From Pectobacterium carotovorum (GTDB lineage Bacteria; Pseudomonadota; Gammaproteobacteria; Enterobacterales; Enterobacteriaceae): a stretch of DNA of 64,000 nucleotides. The stretch spans positions 185,497-249,496 of the forward strand of contig NZ_FQWI01000008.1 of NCBI RefSeq assembly GCF_900129615.1. Reading direction: 5' to 3'. The notes beneath the pieces are model-generated. The model made no database searches. It was not told where the DNA came from and was given only the letters and a program-made list of their open reading frames with translations. Numbering within the stretch: position 1 is the first letter of the stretch; each line of letters opens with the position of its first letter. The position numbers and the translations under genes are program-made. Positions 46,722 through 55,287 of this stretch are shown here, in pieces.

Positions 46722-47308
46722 TTTTTCATCCTTAAATAACCCGCTCGATTTCTTGCGGCCTCATACTTTAGCAAATCTGGTTCGCTCTCTATTAAATTTA
46801 TTAACAGATCGATATCATTTTTTGCGGCGACAGGAATCGTCTTCCTTCCAGGAATCCCTTGATAGGCAAGATCCACCAGAATATCTCTGATAGCGGGGTG
46901 AAGCTCATCCCAATTCACTCTATCCGGTACATTTGCGGAATAATCTGCGTATCTCTTTTTCGCTATTTCTATATACCTGACGTAAACCATATTAAACAAT
47001 TCCGCTTGCTGTTGGTGCATAATTGTTCCTATTTTCGTTTTGTGTTCTTTGACAAAAAGGCCTGCCGCCGCACCTTTTAGCCCAGCCCCCTTCGCTATCA
47101 AATTCGCTTTTTCACTACCAATACCAATTCTGAGCATATCCGAATAGATTTCGCCCTTGGTTCTCTTCCCCATGTCATAACCGCGCCCCAGTGTCACACC
47201 TGATTCAGGATTTCCCGGCCAGTGAATGACTCGGCTAAAAAAAGGGCTATTGGGAATATCATCCCCTTCACCATCGAAGGTTATTTGTCCTTGAGGTACT
47301 CTTAGCAT
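46718..47308 (-). CDS. Lysozyme-like type VI secretion effector (phage-lysozyme/pesticin type)
   Basis: A 196-residue protein with no signal peptide or membrane segment. The N-terminal third carries DGEGDD (Glu14, candidate acid catalyst), HWPG and SGVTLGRGYDMG (36-47). This arrangement resembles the Glu then Thr-[IL]-G-x-G-[HY] pattern of T4-type lysozymes and of pesticin-like bacterial toxins. It should cleave peptidoglycan glycan strands in the periplasm of a target cell. It is encoded 138 bp after an hcp gene and coupled to a periplasmic immunity gene, so it is probably delivered inside the Hcp tube. The catalytic assignment is by motif only. Confidence 0.75.
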   Translation of the reverse strand: MLRVPQGQITFDGEGDDIPNSPFFSRVIHWPGNPESGVTLGRGYDMGKRTKGEIYSDMLRIGIGSEKANLIAKGAGLKGAAAGLFVKEHKTKIGTIMHQQQAELFNMVYVRYIEIAKKRYADYSANVPDRVNWDELHPAIRDILVDLAYQGIPGRKTIPVAAKNDIDLLINLIESEPDLLKYEAARNRAGYLRMKK

Positions 47309-47446
47309 TGAGTAAATTCCTTTTTATTAATACGCAGCGCCAATGTACAAAATTATTTAGCATCTCTTTCGGTTAGTGATTAATCAATAAAAACAGCCAT
47401 AGATAACATAATTATCAATGGCTGTATGTTTTATTGCCACATAAAA

Positions 47447-47926
47447 CTAAATACCACTATCATTCCAGATGCTATAACCTGATGTTCCCGCAACTTTATG
47501 CTCCCATGATATAGAACCATATTTTAATAAAACCTTCTCATATGGCATGACGTCATTATCATTAATCGAATGCGGATAGCTACAAGAAATATCAACAATA
47601 CGGGCATCTGTTAATTTAATGACATAAAACAGCTCTAATTGCCCAGCAGCATTTATCCTATACAAAAAGAAATTTGCAGTTAGCTTTTCATTGGAAGAGG
47701 TCGAAACACCAAGCAACGGTGATGACTTATCGATAAGCTTAACTATTTCAACGGGATGACAAGATAGATTATCAGCATGACTCATTGAGTGATTTAAACT
47801 TAACACCTGAATTTGATCTTCATGACCAATTTGGCTTCTATTACCAATTGACTGTAATGTTGAGCAACCAGAAGAAATTAATCCTTGCTTATCACCCGTC
47901 AACTCTAAATAGATAATACTCGACAT
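47447..47926 (-). CDS. hcp: Type VI secretion tube protein Hcp (orphan copy)
   Basis: A 159-residue Hcp-family protein. Diagnostic segments are IIYLELTGDKQGLISSGCST, IGNRSQIGHEDQIQVLSLNHS and HPVEIVKLIDKSSPLL, typical of the enterobacterial Hcp branch. Hcp hexamers stack to form the tube of the type VI secretion system and carry small effectors in the lumen. No tss structural genes are present in the window, so this is an orphan hcp relying on a machine encoded elsewhere. The local AT richness contrasts with the ilv genes on both sides and suggests acquisition. Confidence 0.9.
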   Translation of the reverse strand: MSSIIYLELTGDKQGLISSGCSTLQSIGNRSQIGHEDQIQVLSLNHSMSHADNLSCHPVEIVKLIDKSSPLLGVSTSSNEKLTANFFLYRINAAGQLELFYVIKLTDARIVDISCSYPHSINDNDVMPYEKVLLKYGSISWEHKVAGTSGYSIWNDSGI

Positions 47927-47954
47927 TTTTAGCAGCCTCTAAGAATAAATATGA

Positions 47955-48164
47955 TCAATGCACTGCCGGTGTATCAAGCTTGAGTGAAAGTTTTCGCCCA
48001 TCTGACGTCTTCATTTCCACAAGATTACTTTGGGTCACCTGCATAAGAGAAAGGCATAGCTTCATCATCAACGCTAATATCTCTTCAGGAGGTAATGAAC
48101 TATTAAGGACACTCTCTTTTAATTGGTCATTTAACTGAGAAACCAGTTTTTCTTTATTTTTCAT
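47955..48164 (-). CDS. Small hypothetical protein upstream of hcp
   Basis: A 69-residue protein with a well-placed ribosome binding site (GGAGCCCGCGT before ATG). It is predicted mostly helical, with a hydrophobic stretch LALMMKLCLSLMQ and a C-terminal segment MKTSDGRKLSLKLD. No family is recognised. It is 28 bp from hcp in the same direction, so it probably belongs to the effector operon, perhaps as an adaptor, chaperone or regulator, but nothing in the sequence proves this. Confidence 0.55.
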   Translation of the reverse strand: MKNKEKLVSQLNDQLKESVLNSSLPPEEILALMMKLCLSLMQVTQSNLVEMKTSDGRKLSLKLDTPAVH

Positions 48165-48394
48165 ACGCGGGCTCCATGTGTGATCTTCACTGCGTCACAA
48201 GATAACCCAAACAATAATAATTAGCAATATTCACAACAATACGAAAAACCATCCAAATAAAAAATTAAATAATTCACCAGAATATATTAAGCAACCTATA
48301 TTAATGGTTACATTAATGAGTTAGATATTCACCTAACAAGAAAAAAAAGAACATTCCATCGATTAGTAATAACCAACAGAACTGTGCTCTTAAT
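48165..48394. other. AT-rich spacer upstream of the Hcp operon
   Basis: Very AT-rich spacer, expected to carry the promoter of the minus-strand Hcp-effector-immunity operon. Such composition is typical of H-NS-silenced acquired DNA. No specific promoter was fixed by eye and no gene is seen. Confidence 0.4.
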
Positions 48395-48426
48395 AAAAAC
48401 ACGGCGAATATTCCGCCGTGTTTTTT
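48395..48426. terminator. Terminator at the end of the ilv operon
   Basis: AACACGGCG (48398-48406) pairs with CGCCGTGTT (48414-48422). On the minus strand it is followed by TTTTT and ends ilvA transcription. A T-run also follows on the plus strand. It marks the boundary between the ilv operon and the accessory island. Confidence 0.87.
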
Positions 48427-48441
48427 CTTTTCCTCAGCAAT

Positions 48442-49986
48442 TTAACCCGCTAAAAAGAAGCGGAACGCTGGGTTATTGGTTTCATCGTGACATTCATAGC
48501 CCAGCGCCTGTAGGTGCTGCTCGAATTCCCGATCGCCTGCATCCAACTCGAACGCGGCCAACACGCGGCCAAAATCCGTACCGTGGCTGCGGTAATGGAA
48601 CAGCGAAATATTCCAGTGCGCCCCCAGCGTATGCAGAAATTTCAGTAACGCCCCCGGCGACTCTGGAAACTCAAAGCTGTACAGCCGTTCCTGGAGCGGT
48701 TTGGAAGGGCGTCCGCCGACCATATAGCGAACGTGCAGCTTCGCCATTTCATCATCGGACAAATCCACCACTTCATAACCGTCTGCGGACAGCTCGGCGA
48801 TAATCTCCTGCCGCTCTGCATAGCCGCGTGTCAGACGCACACCGACAAAAATGCAGGCGTCTTTGGCATCCGCGTAGCGATAGTTAAACTCGGTGACGGA
48901 ACGCCCCCCCAACAGTTGGCAAAATTTCAGGAAGCTGCCCTGTTTCTCGGGGATCGTCACGGCCAGCAAGGCTTCGCGCTGTTCACCCAGCTCGCAACGT
49001 TCGGAAACATAACGTAGCCCGTGGAAGTTGACGTTCGCGCCGGACAGAATATGCGCCAGACGCTCGCCCTGAATCTGATGCTGTTGGATGTATTTTTTCA
49101 TCCCCGCCAGCGCCAGCGCGCCGGACGGTTCAGCAATTGCGCGGACATCCTCAAACAGATCTTTCACTGCCGCACAGATGGCATCGCTGTCGACGGTAAT
49201 CACGTCATCCAGATATTCCCGACACAGGCGGAAAGTCTCATCGCCGATGCGCTTCACCGCCACACCTTCAGCAAACAGCCCAACACGTGCTAAATCGACC
49301 GGTTGCCCGGCATCCAGCGCCGCACGCAGACAGGCGGAATCTTCCGCTTCTACGCCGATCACCTGAATCTGCGGCATCAGCTGTTTGATCAGTACGGCAA
49401 CACCTGCCGCCAAACCACCACCACCAACTGGCACAAACACGCGATCCAGATGCGCATCCTGCTGTAGTAGTTCCATCGCCAGCGTGCCCTGCCCGGCAAT
49501 CACCGCAGGATGATCAAACGGCGGCAGAAAGGTCATATGCTCCCGCTCTGACAGCTCAATCGCCTTGGCCTTGGCTTCATCAAAGTTGGCGCCGTGTAGC
49601 AGCACTTCGCCGCCAAAACCCCGCACCGCATCCACCTTGATATCAGCCGTCGCTACCGGCATAACAATCAGAGATTTAATCCCCAGCTTGCTGGAAGAGA
49701 GCGCAACACCCTGCGCATGGTTACCGGCTGATGCCGTTACCACACCGTGTGATTTTTGCTCATCGCTCAGACCCGCCATCATCGCGTACGCGCCACGCAG
49801 CTTGAAACTGTGCACCGCGTGTCTGTCTTCACGTTTTACCAGAATGACATTACCCAGCCGCGAAGAGATCTTATCCATCTTCTCCAGCGGTGTGACCTGC
49901 GTGATTTCATACACTGGCGACCGCAAGATCGCCCGCAGGTACTCCGCGCCTCCCGGCGCGGCAGGAAGAGGTTGTGACACAGCCAT
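48442..49986 (-). CDS. ilvA: Threonine deaminase (biosynthetic)
   Basis: IlvA converts threonine to 2-oxobutanoate with PLP, the first committed step to isoleucine, inhibited by isoleucine. The 514 residues match E. coli. The PLP lysine is in HSFKLRGAY, the phosphate-binding loop is GGGGLAAG, and two ACT-like regulatory domains follow about residue 330. The start at 49986 has GGAGG nine bases upstream; ATG 49992 overlaps the ilvD stop but sits too close to the binding site. Confidence 0.96.
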   Translation of the reverse strand: MAVSQPLPAAPGGAEYLRAILRSPVYEITQVTPLEKMDKISSRLGNVILVKREDRHAVHSFKLRGAYAMMAGLSDEQKSHGVVTASAGNHAQGVALSSSKLGIKSLIVMPVATADIKVDAVRGFGGEVLLHGANFDEAKAKAIELSEREHMTFLPPFDHPAVIAGQGTLAMELLQQDAHLDRVFVPVGGGGLAAGVAVLIKQLMPQIQVIGVEAEDSACLRAALDAGQPVDLARVGLFAEGVAVKRIGDETFRLCREYLDDVITVDSDAICAAVKDLFEDVRAIAEPSGALALAGMKKYIQQHQIQGERLAHILSGANVNFHGLRYVSERCELGEQREALLAVTIPEKQGSFLKFCQLLGGRSVTEFNYRYADAKDACIFVGVRLTRGYAERQEIIAELSADGYEVVDLSDDEMAKLHVRYMVGGRPSKPLQERLYSFEFPESPGALLKFLHTLGAHWNISLFHYRSHGTDFGRVLAAFELDAGDREFEQHLQALGYECHDETNNPAFRFFLAG

Positions 49987-49991
49987 CAGCA

Positions 49992-51842
49992 TTAGCCTCC
50001 CAGCTTGCTTTTATCCCGCACAGCGCCCTTATCTGCGCTGGTTGCCAGGCTAGCGTACGCACGCAGCGCAAAAGAGACCTGACGTTCACGATTATGTGGC
50101 GTCCAGGCCTGCTCGCCTCTCGCCTCTTCCGCTTCGCGGCGGCTCGCTAACTCTGCATCATCTAGAACCAGCGCAATGCTGCGGTTCGGGATATCAATCG
50201 CGATAGTGTCACCGTCCTGTACCAGAGCAATGGTGCCACCGCTGGCAGCTTCAGGAGACGCATGGCCGATAGACAGGCCAGAGGTGCCGCCGGAGAAGCG
50301 GCCGTCAGTGATCAGCGCACAGCTTTTACCCAATCCCATCGATTTCAGGTAGGTGGTCGGATACAGCATTTCCTGCATGCCCGGCCCGCCTTTTGGCCCT
50401 TCGTAGCGAATCACAACCACATCGCCCGCCACAACTTTACCGCCCAGAATCGCTTCTACCGCATCATCCTGACTTTCATAAACTTTTGCCGGACCGCGGA
50501 ATACCAGGCTACCTTCATCCACGCCTGCAGTTTTCACAATACAGCCATTCTCTGCCAGATTGCCGTACAGCACGGCCAGACCGCCATCCTGACTGTAGGC
50601 ATATTCACGCGAGCGGATGCAGCCTTCCTGACGATCGGTATCCAGTGAATCCCAGCGGCAATCCTGAGAAAACGCTTTGGTTGTACGGATACCCGCAGGG
50701 CCAGCGGAATACATGCTTTTCACACTGTCATCCTGCGTCAGCATGACGTCGTAGGCTTCCAGCGTTTCCGGCAGCGTTTTGCCCAGCACGTTGTTCACTT
50801 CACGGTTCAGCAGACCAGCTCTGTCCAGCTCGCCCAGAATACCGATCACGCCGCCCGCGCGGTGTACGTCTTCCATGTGGTATTTCTGCGTACTCGGCGC
50901 CACCTTACACAGGTGAGGAACCTGACGTGACAGTCTGTCGATGTCGGTCATGGTGAAGTCCACTTCACCTTCCTGCGCCGCGGCTAACAGATGCAGAACG
51001 GTATTGGTGGAACCGCCCATCGCGATATCCAGAACCATGGCGTTTTCAAATGCGGCTTTATTGGCGATGTTGCGCGGTAATACGCTTGCATCATCCTGCT
51101 CGTAGTAACGCTTCGCCAGACCGACAATGCGTTTGCCTGCGTTCAGGAACAGTTGCTTACGGTCGGCGTGCGTCGCCAACAGCGAACCGTTGCCCGGTTG
51201 AGATAAGCCCAGCGCTTCGGTCAGGCAGTTCATGGAGTTAGCGGTAAACATACCGGAGCAGGAGCCGCAGGTCGGACAGGCAGAACGCTCCACCTGCTCG
51301 CTCTGTTCATCAGAGACTTTCGGGTCCGCGCCCTGAATCATCGCATCCACCAGATCCAGCTTGATGATCTGATCGGATAGCTTGGTTTTCCCCGCTTCCA
51401 TCGGGCCACCGGAAACAAAAATCACCGGAATATTCAGGCGCAGCGACGCCATTAACATCCCCGGGGTGATTTTGTCGCAGTTGGAAATACACACCATTGC
51501 ATCCGCACAGTGGGCATTGACCATGTATTCCACGGAGTCGGCGATCAGTTCACGAGAAGGCAGGGAATAGAGCATGCCGCCGTGTCCCATCGCGATACCG
51601 TCATCAACTGCAATGGTGTTAAATTCTTTCGCGACGCCGCCGGAGGCTTCGATCTGCTCGGCAACCAGTTTCCCCAGATCGCGCAAGTGCACATGGCCCG
51701 GCACGAATTGGGTGAAGGAGTTAACCACCGCGATAATCGGTTTACCAAAATCGTCGTCGGTCATCCCGGTGGCGCGCCACAAGGCTCGGGCACCCGCCAT
51801 ATTACGGCCGTGTGTGGTTGTGGCTGAACGGTACTTAGGCAT
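49992..51842 (-). CDS. ilvD: Dihydroxy-acid dehydratase
   Basis: IlvD makes the 2-oxo acid precursors of valine and isoleucine. The Fe-S enzyme of 616 residues has cluster cysteines in [10 protein letters not shown] and [17 protein letters not shown]. The C-terminal half includes [20 protein letters not shown]. Length is the same as in E. coli. Unlike in E. coli, a 268-bp spacer with an ERIC element separates it from ilvE. Confidence 0.97.
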   Translation of the reverse strand: MPKYRSATTTHGRNMAGARALWRATGMTDDDFGKPIIAVVNSFTQFVPGHVHLRDLGKLVAEQIEASGGVAKEFNTIAVDDGIAMGHGGMLYSLPSRELIADSVEYMVNAHCADAMVCISNCDKITPGMLMASLRLNIPVIFVSGGPMEAGKTKLSDQIIKLDLVDAMIQGADPKVSDEQSEQVERSACPTCGSCSGMFTANSMNCLTEALGLSQPGNGSLLATHADRKQLFLNAGKRIVGLAKRYYEQDDASVLPRNIANKAAFENAMVLDIAMGGSTNTVLHLLAAAQEGEVDFTMTDIDRLSRQVPHLCKVAPSTQKYHMEDVHRAGGVIGILGELDRAGLLNREVNNVLGKTLPETLEAYDVMLTQDDSVKSMYSAGPAGIRTTKAFSQDCRWDSLDTDRQEGCIRSREYAYSQDGGLAVLYGNLAENGCIVKTAGVDEGSLVFRGPAKVYESQDDAVEAILGGKVVAGDVVVIRYEGPKGGPGMQEMLYPTTYLKSMGLGKSCALITDGRFSGGTSGLSIGHASPEAASGGTIALVQDGDTIAIDIPNRSIALVLDDAELASRREAEEARGEQAWTPHNRERQVSFALRAYASLATSADKGAVRDKSKLGG

Positions 51843-51909
51843 GCTCTTTTACTCCAAAAATTACGAATTTGGCGATGACGGAACGAGTCACCGCCTGACT
51901 GTCTGTCTC

Positions 51910-52106
51910 TATACCCGTTATATTTCAAGCTGCATGTGCGTTGGCATTCCTCGCTCACCTCAGTCACTTACTGATGTAAGCTCCTGAGGATTCTCTGCGT
52001 CGCCGCGTTACGATGCTCATGACTGAGCATCGCCCTAAAGGGCTAACGCTTTGCGTTATTCAAAACGAACACGTTTTGTCCTGCAACTCGAACTATTTAG
52101 GGTATA
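51910..52106. repeat. ERIC (IRU) element within the ilv operon
   Basis: Terminal inverted repeats start TATACCC (51910) and end GGGTATA (52106). Inside are ERIC core segments: CGCTCACCTCAGTCACTTAC and ATGTAAGCTCCTGAGGATTC, which match the standard ERIC2 and ERIC1R primer sites with one or two changes. At about 197 bp it is longer than the classic 127-bp ERIC, so it contains extra internal sequence. It lies between ilvE and ilvD and would be transcribed as a large hairpin. Confidence 0.88.
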
Positions 52107-52110
52107 TAAT

Positions 52111-53037
52111 TTAACGATTTATCGGATCCAACCAGCCCCATTTATCTTCGGTTTCACCGGTGAAGAGGCCGAAGAACGCCTGCTGCAAGGCTTTGGTGAC
52201 CGGGCCGCGTTTGCCAACGCCGACCTGAATGCCGTCGACGCTGCGCACGGGGGTAATTTCTGCCGCAGTACCGGACATGAAGACTTCATCGGCCAGATAC
52301 AGTGACTCGCGGGACAGCACTTGCTCACGCACTTCATATCCTGCGTCTTTCGCCAGTTTGATGATAGCGTCACGCGTAATACCTGGCAGCGCCGAAGAGG
52401 TAAACGGCGGCGTGAAGATAATACCGTCCTTCACTTCAAACAAGTTCTCGCCAGCACCTTCGGAAACATAGCCGTGGACATCCAACGCGATCCCTTCCTG
52501 ATAGCCGTGGCGACGCGCTTCGCTACCCACCAGCAGGGAGGACAGATAGTTACCACCCGCTTTTGCGGCGGTTGGAATGGTATTCGCCGCCACGCGATTC
52601 CAGGACGACACCATCGCATCGATGCCTGCTTCCAGCGCCTCTTCACCCAGATACGCGCCCCACGGGAAGGCTGCGATGATCACATCAGTTTGATAACCAT
52701 CTGGCGGGTTAACACCCATACCCACATCACCAATGAACACCAATGGACGAATATAGGCGCTGGTCAGGTTATTTTTACGCAGCGTTTCACGGCAGGCTTC
52801 CATCAGCTCATCTACGCTTTGCGCGACGGGCATACGGTAGATTTTTGCCGAATCACGCAGGCGTTGCATGTGCTCACGGTGACGGAAAACCACCGGGCCC
52901 TTATGTGAATTGTAGCAACGAACGCCTTCAAAGACGGAGGTGCCATAATGCAGGGCGTGCGACATAACGTGTACTTTTGCTTCAGCCCATGGAACCATCT
53001 CACCATTGAACCAAATGTAATCCGCTTTTTTTGTCAT
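52111..53037 (-). CDS. ilvE: Branched-chain amino-acid aminotransferase
   Basis: IlvE performs the final transamination for valine, isoleucine and part of leucine synthesis. PLP class IV fold of 308 residues (E. coli 309). The PLP lysine is in TAAKAGGNYLSSLL and the substrate loop in GTAAEITPVRSVD. It is 25 bp downstream of ilvM and is followed directly by the ERIC element. Confidence 0.97.
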   Translation of the reverse strand: MTKKADYIWFNGEMVPWAEAKVHVMSHALHYGTSVFEGVRCYNSHKGPVVFRHREHMQRLRDSAKIYRMPVAQSVDELMEACRETLRKNNLTSAYIRPLVFIGDVGMGVNPPDGYQTDVIIAAFPWGAYLGEEALEAGIDAMVSSWNRVAANTIPTAAKAGGNYLSSLLVGSEARRHGYQEGIALDVHGYVSEGAGENLFEVKDGIIFTPPFTSSALPGITRDAIIKLAKDAGYEVREQVLSRESLYLADEVFMSGTAAEITPVRSVDGIQVGVGKRGPVTKALQQAFFGLFTGETEDKWGWLDPINR

Positions 53038-53062
53038 TCTTCTTTTTCCTTACTCTTTTACG

Positions 53063-53323
53063 TTAGGCGCTGATCTGCTGTGATGTCGTCATCGGTTGAA
53101 TATCAACGCAGGCAATATCCAATAGCTTGCTCAATTGCGTTGACAATAAATCTACCGAACGATGGCTGGCAACGGTCAGTTCAATATTAATGTGATCGGC
53201 ATTGGTGGTTTGCACCATATTCATCGCGCAAACTTTGAAACCGCGATGGCGGGTAACACGCAATACACGCTCCAGAACCTCGGGACGAAAGCGCGCCTGA
53301 ATCGAAAGTTGATGGTGTGTCAT
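53063..53323 (-). CDS. ilvM: Acetolactate synthase II small subunit
   Basis: Regulatory subunit of acetohydroxyacid synthase II, 86 residues (E. coli 87), an ACT-type fold. Recognisable segments are QARFRPEVLERVLRVTRHRGF and INIELTVASHRSVDLL. ATG 53323 has a GGAG site; the frame to 53362 would include the tandem repeat spacer. Here ilvG and ilvM are 78 bp apart, a gap filled by a tandem repeat, whereas E. coli has them overlapping. Confidence 0.95.
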   Translation of the reverse strand: MTHHQLSIQARFRPEVLERVLRVTRHRGFKVCAMNMVQTTNADHINIELTVASHRSVDLLSTQLSKLLDIACVDIQPMTTSQQISA

Positions 53324-53360
53324 TCTGTTGTCTCCAGCACTTATTCTGTGTAAGTCGGCC

Positions 53361-53420
53361 ATTGTTCGGTTTTGTCGAGCTTAGTTTGGTTTTATCGAGC
53401 CTTACTTGGTTTTATCAAGC
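53361..53420. repeat. Three 20-bp tandem repeats across the ilvG 3' end
   Basis: Three consecutive 20-bp units at 53361-53380, 53381-53400 and 53401-53420 share the core GGTTTTATCGAGC. The third unit encodes the C-terminal LDKTK of IlvG and its stop. The other two lie after the stop and read as LDKTK-like codons without function. The array separates ilvG from ilvM. Confidence 0.85.
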
Positions 53421-55048
53421 ATCGTTTCGTTGCCCGCACCCGGCGGAACCAGTGGCCAAACGTTTTCGTACTCATCAATCGATACGTGTAATAAATAGGG
53501 TCCTTCGCTGTTAAACAGGGCATCCAGCGCGACATCAATTTGATCTTTACGGGTGATGCGCTGGCCAGGAATATCAAACGCGCTTGCCAGCGTCAGGAAA
53601 TCAGGGTTATCGGAGAGGTCGGTTTCACTGTAGCGTTCATCAAAGAATAACTGCTGCCACTGGCGCACCATACCTAACCGTTGGTTATCCAGCAGCACGA
53701 TCTTCAACGGCAGCCGTTTTCGTTTGATGGTGCCCAATTCCTGGACGTTCATCATGAAAGATCCGTCGCCGGAAATGCAGATAACCATGTCGTCCGGGCG
53801 CGCAACCTGTGCGCCAACCGCAGCGGGTACGCCGAAGCCCATCGTACCGAGGCCGCTGGAGGTAATGAAATTTTCAGGACGGCTGAACGTCATATGCTGT
53901 GCAGCCCACATCTGGTGCTGGCCCACATCGGTCGTGACCACCGTATCCGCATCCATTCGTTCGGAGATCGTTTTCAGCAGCGCAGGTGCATAAATCGCCT
54001 GACCGGGATGATCATAACGCCACGGGTATTCCGCCTTCATCATGGTCGCCTGCTGGCGCCACGCGCTGACGTTCAGCGGCTGTTGCAGCGCAGGTAATAT
54101 CGTTTTCAGATCGCCTTGCAACGCGACATTAGCATGACGCAATTTGCTCAACTCTGCTGGGTCGATATCCATGTGAATCACGCTGGCATGAGGCGCGAAG
54201 GCGTTCAGTTTGCCGGTCACACGGTCATCAAAACGCGCCCCAACCGCGATTAACAAATCGCACTCCTGCACAATCAGGTTCGCTGCCTTCGTGCCGTGCA
54301 TACCAATCATACCGAGGTAATAGGGATGATTGGCATCCACGGCACCCAGCCCTTTCAGCGTCGAAACGGACGGGATATCCGTTACGCTCAGGAATTCACG
54401 CAGTGCCGGAACCGCATTCGCCATGCCGACCCCACCGCCAACGTACAGCACCGGTTTTTGCGCTTTCGCTAACAGAGCGTACGCTTGCGCAATATCTTGT
54501 TCAGGGAAATCAACATCGTTAGCAACGGGCGCAAAGTTTGGAGTGAAATCCCCCACTGCCAGCTGAATATCTTTAGGAATATCAACCAGAACAGGGCCTG
54601 GGCGACCGCTGTTAGCAATCGCGAACGCTTCTGCCATCACTTCCGGCAGTGATTCGAGAGACTCAACCAGAAAACTGTGTTTCGTACAGGCCAGCGATAG
54701 CCCCAGCACGTCGATCTCCTGGAAAGCATCAGTGCCAATCAGCGCCGACCCGACCTGCCCGGTGATCGCAACCACAGGAACAGAATCCAGCAGCGCATCG
54801 GCCAAACCAGTGATCAGGTTGGTTGCTCCTGGGCCAGATGTCGCAATGCAGACGCCCACGTTGCCCGTGGAGCGAGCATAGCCAATCGCCGCCATCACCG
54901 CGCCTTGCTCGTGGCGACACAGCAGGTGTTTAACGCCGCCGTCATAAAGTGCATCATAGACTGGCATTATCGCGCCCCCCGGATAACCAAAAACGGTTTC
55001 CACTCCCTGCGCTCGCAACGCTTGAACCACCCACTGTGCTCCATTCAT
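53402..55048 (-). CDS. ilvG: Acetolactate synthase II large subunit (intact)
   Basis: Catalytic subunit of acetohydroxyacid synthase II, 548 residues, using ThDP and FAD. Conserved segments are [18 protein letters not shown] with the catalytic glutamate in [29 protein letters not shown], and the ThDP-binding [14 protein letters not shown] through [14 protein letters not shown]. The frame is complete, unlike E. coli K-12 where ilvG is frameshifted, so the valine-insensitive isozyme should be active. The last five residues lie in a 20-bp tandem repeat. Confidence 0.97.
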   Translation of the reverse strand: MNGAQWVVQALRAQGVETVFGYPGGAIMPVYDALYDGGVKHLLCRHEQGAVMAAIGYARSTGNVGVCIATSGPGATNLITGLADALLDSVPVVAITGQVGSALIGTDAFQEIDVLGLSLACTKHSFLVESLESLPEVMAEAFAIANSGRPGPVLVDIPKDIQLAVGDFTPNFAPVANDVDFPEQDIAQAYALLAKAQKPVLYVGGGVGMANAVPALREFLSVTDIPSVSTLKGLGAVDANHPYYLGMIGMHGTKAANLIVQECDLLIAVGARFDDRVTGKLNAFAPHASVIHMDIDPAELSKLRHANVALQGDLKTILPALQQPLNVSAWRQQATMMKAEYPWRYDHPGQAIYAPALLKTISERMDADTVVTTDVGQHQMWAAQHMTFSRPENFITSSGLGTMGFGVPAAVGAQVARPDDMVICISGDGSFMMNVQELGTIKRKRLPLKIVLLDNQRLGMVRQWQQLFFDERYSETDLSDNPDFLTLASAFDIPGQRITRKDQIDVALDALFNSEGPYLLHVSIDEYENVWPLVPPGAGNETMLDKTK

Positions 55049-55050
55049 AG

Positions 55051-55101
55051 TTATTTCCCCGACATCTTATGGGAATAACAGAATTTTATGCTGATGTTCA
55101 T
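55051..55101 (-). CDS. ilvX: IlvX micropeptide
   Basis: A 16-codon gene between the attenuator and ilv[17 protein letters not shown]. It has a strong ribosome binding site (AAAGGAAC) 7-8 bp before ATG, and its stop is 2 bp from the ilvG start. E. coli IlvX as I recall is MNNSTKFCFSRFRTGN, with the same length and a shared KFC core. It is likely translated and coupled to ilvG. Its function is unknown. Confidence 0.82.
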   Translation of the reverse strand: MNISIKFCYSHKMSGK

Positions 55102-55133
55102 TTTCTGTTCCTTTCCGTTATAGATTACGCCCA

Positions 55134-55165
55134 ACAAAAAACCCCCGACCTTTCGGTGCGGGGGT
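55134..55165 (-). terminator. Attenuator of the ilvLXGMEDA operon
   Basis: CCCCCGACC (55142-55150) and GGTGCGGGGG (55155-55164) form a GC-rich stem with loop TTTC, followed on the minus strand by a T-run (55141-55135). It lies 25 bp after the leader peptide stop and provides attenuation when branched-chain aminoacyl-tRNAs are plentiful. Confidence 0.9.
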
Positions 55166-55188
55166 TTTCTTGAATTAGGCCTTGATTT

Positions 55189-55287
55189 CTAAGCCATTCT
55201 TCGTCCAAGTGCAGCCCCGCACGGTGGGATAATAATCACCACCACGCTAATCACGACTAGGCTAATCACTAGGGATAGGGCTTTCAT
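55189..55287 (-). CDS. ilvL: ilv operon leader peptide
   Basis: A 32-codon leader with 15 Ile, Val or Leu residues, including SLVVISVVVIII followed by PPCGAALGR, nearly the same as E. coli IlvL. Ribosome stalling at these codons under Ile, Val or Leu shortage prevents formation of the attenuator hairpin downstream. It starts at ATG 55287 and ends with TAG. Confidence 0.95.
   Translation of the reverse strand: MKALSLVISLVVISVVVIIIPPCGAALGRRMA

Larger units (their letters stand above)
45550..46737. repeat. Tandem duplication of two exactly 594-bp units carrying the immunity genes
   Basis: Unit one spans 45550-46143 and unit two 46144-46737. The 8-mer AACCCGCT marks three boundaries at 45550, 46144 and 46738, each exactly 594 bp apart. 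Each unit contains a 146-codon LprI-like gene at the same offset (starts 46127 and 46721, stops 45687 and 46281). The 100 noncoding bases after each gene differ at about 9 positions. The 8-mer in the DUF2461 and effector genes is the microhomology that probably created the duplication. Confidence 0.9.

Noticed and set aside
44000..48441. Prophage, insertion sequence or integrative element behind the Hcp island
   Set aside because: No integrase, transposase, phage structural gene, att-like repeat or tRNA boundary is seen; the only repeats are the 594-bp tandem units.
53402..55048. Frameshift in ilvG like that of E. coli K-12
   Set aside because: The frame is open for all 548 codons with every ThDP and FAD motif in place.
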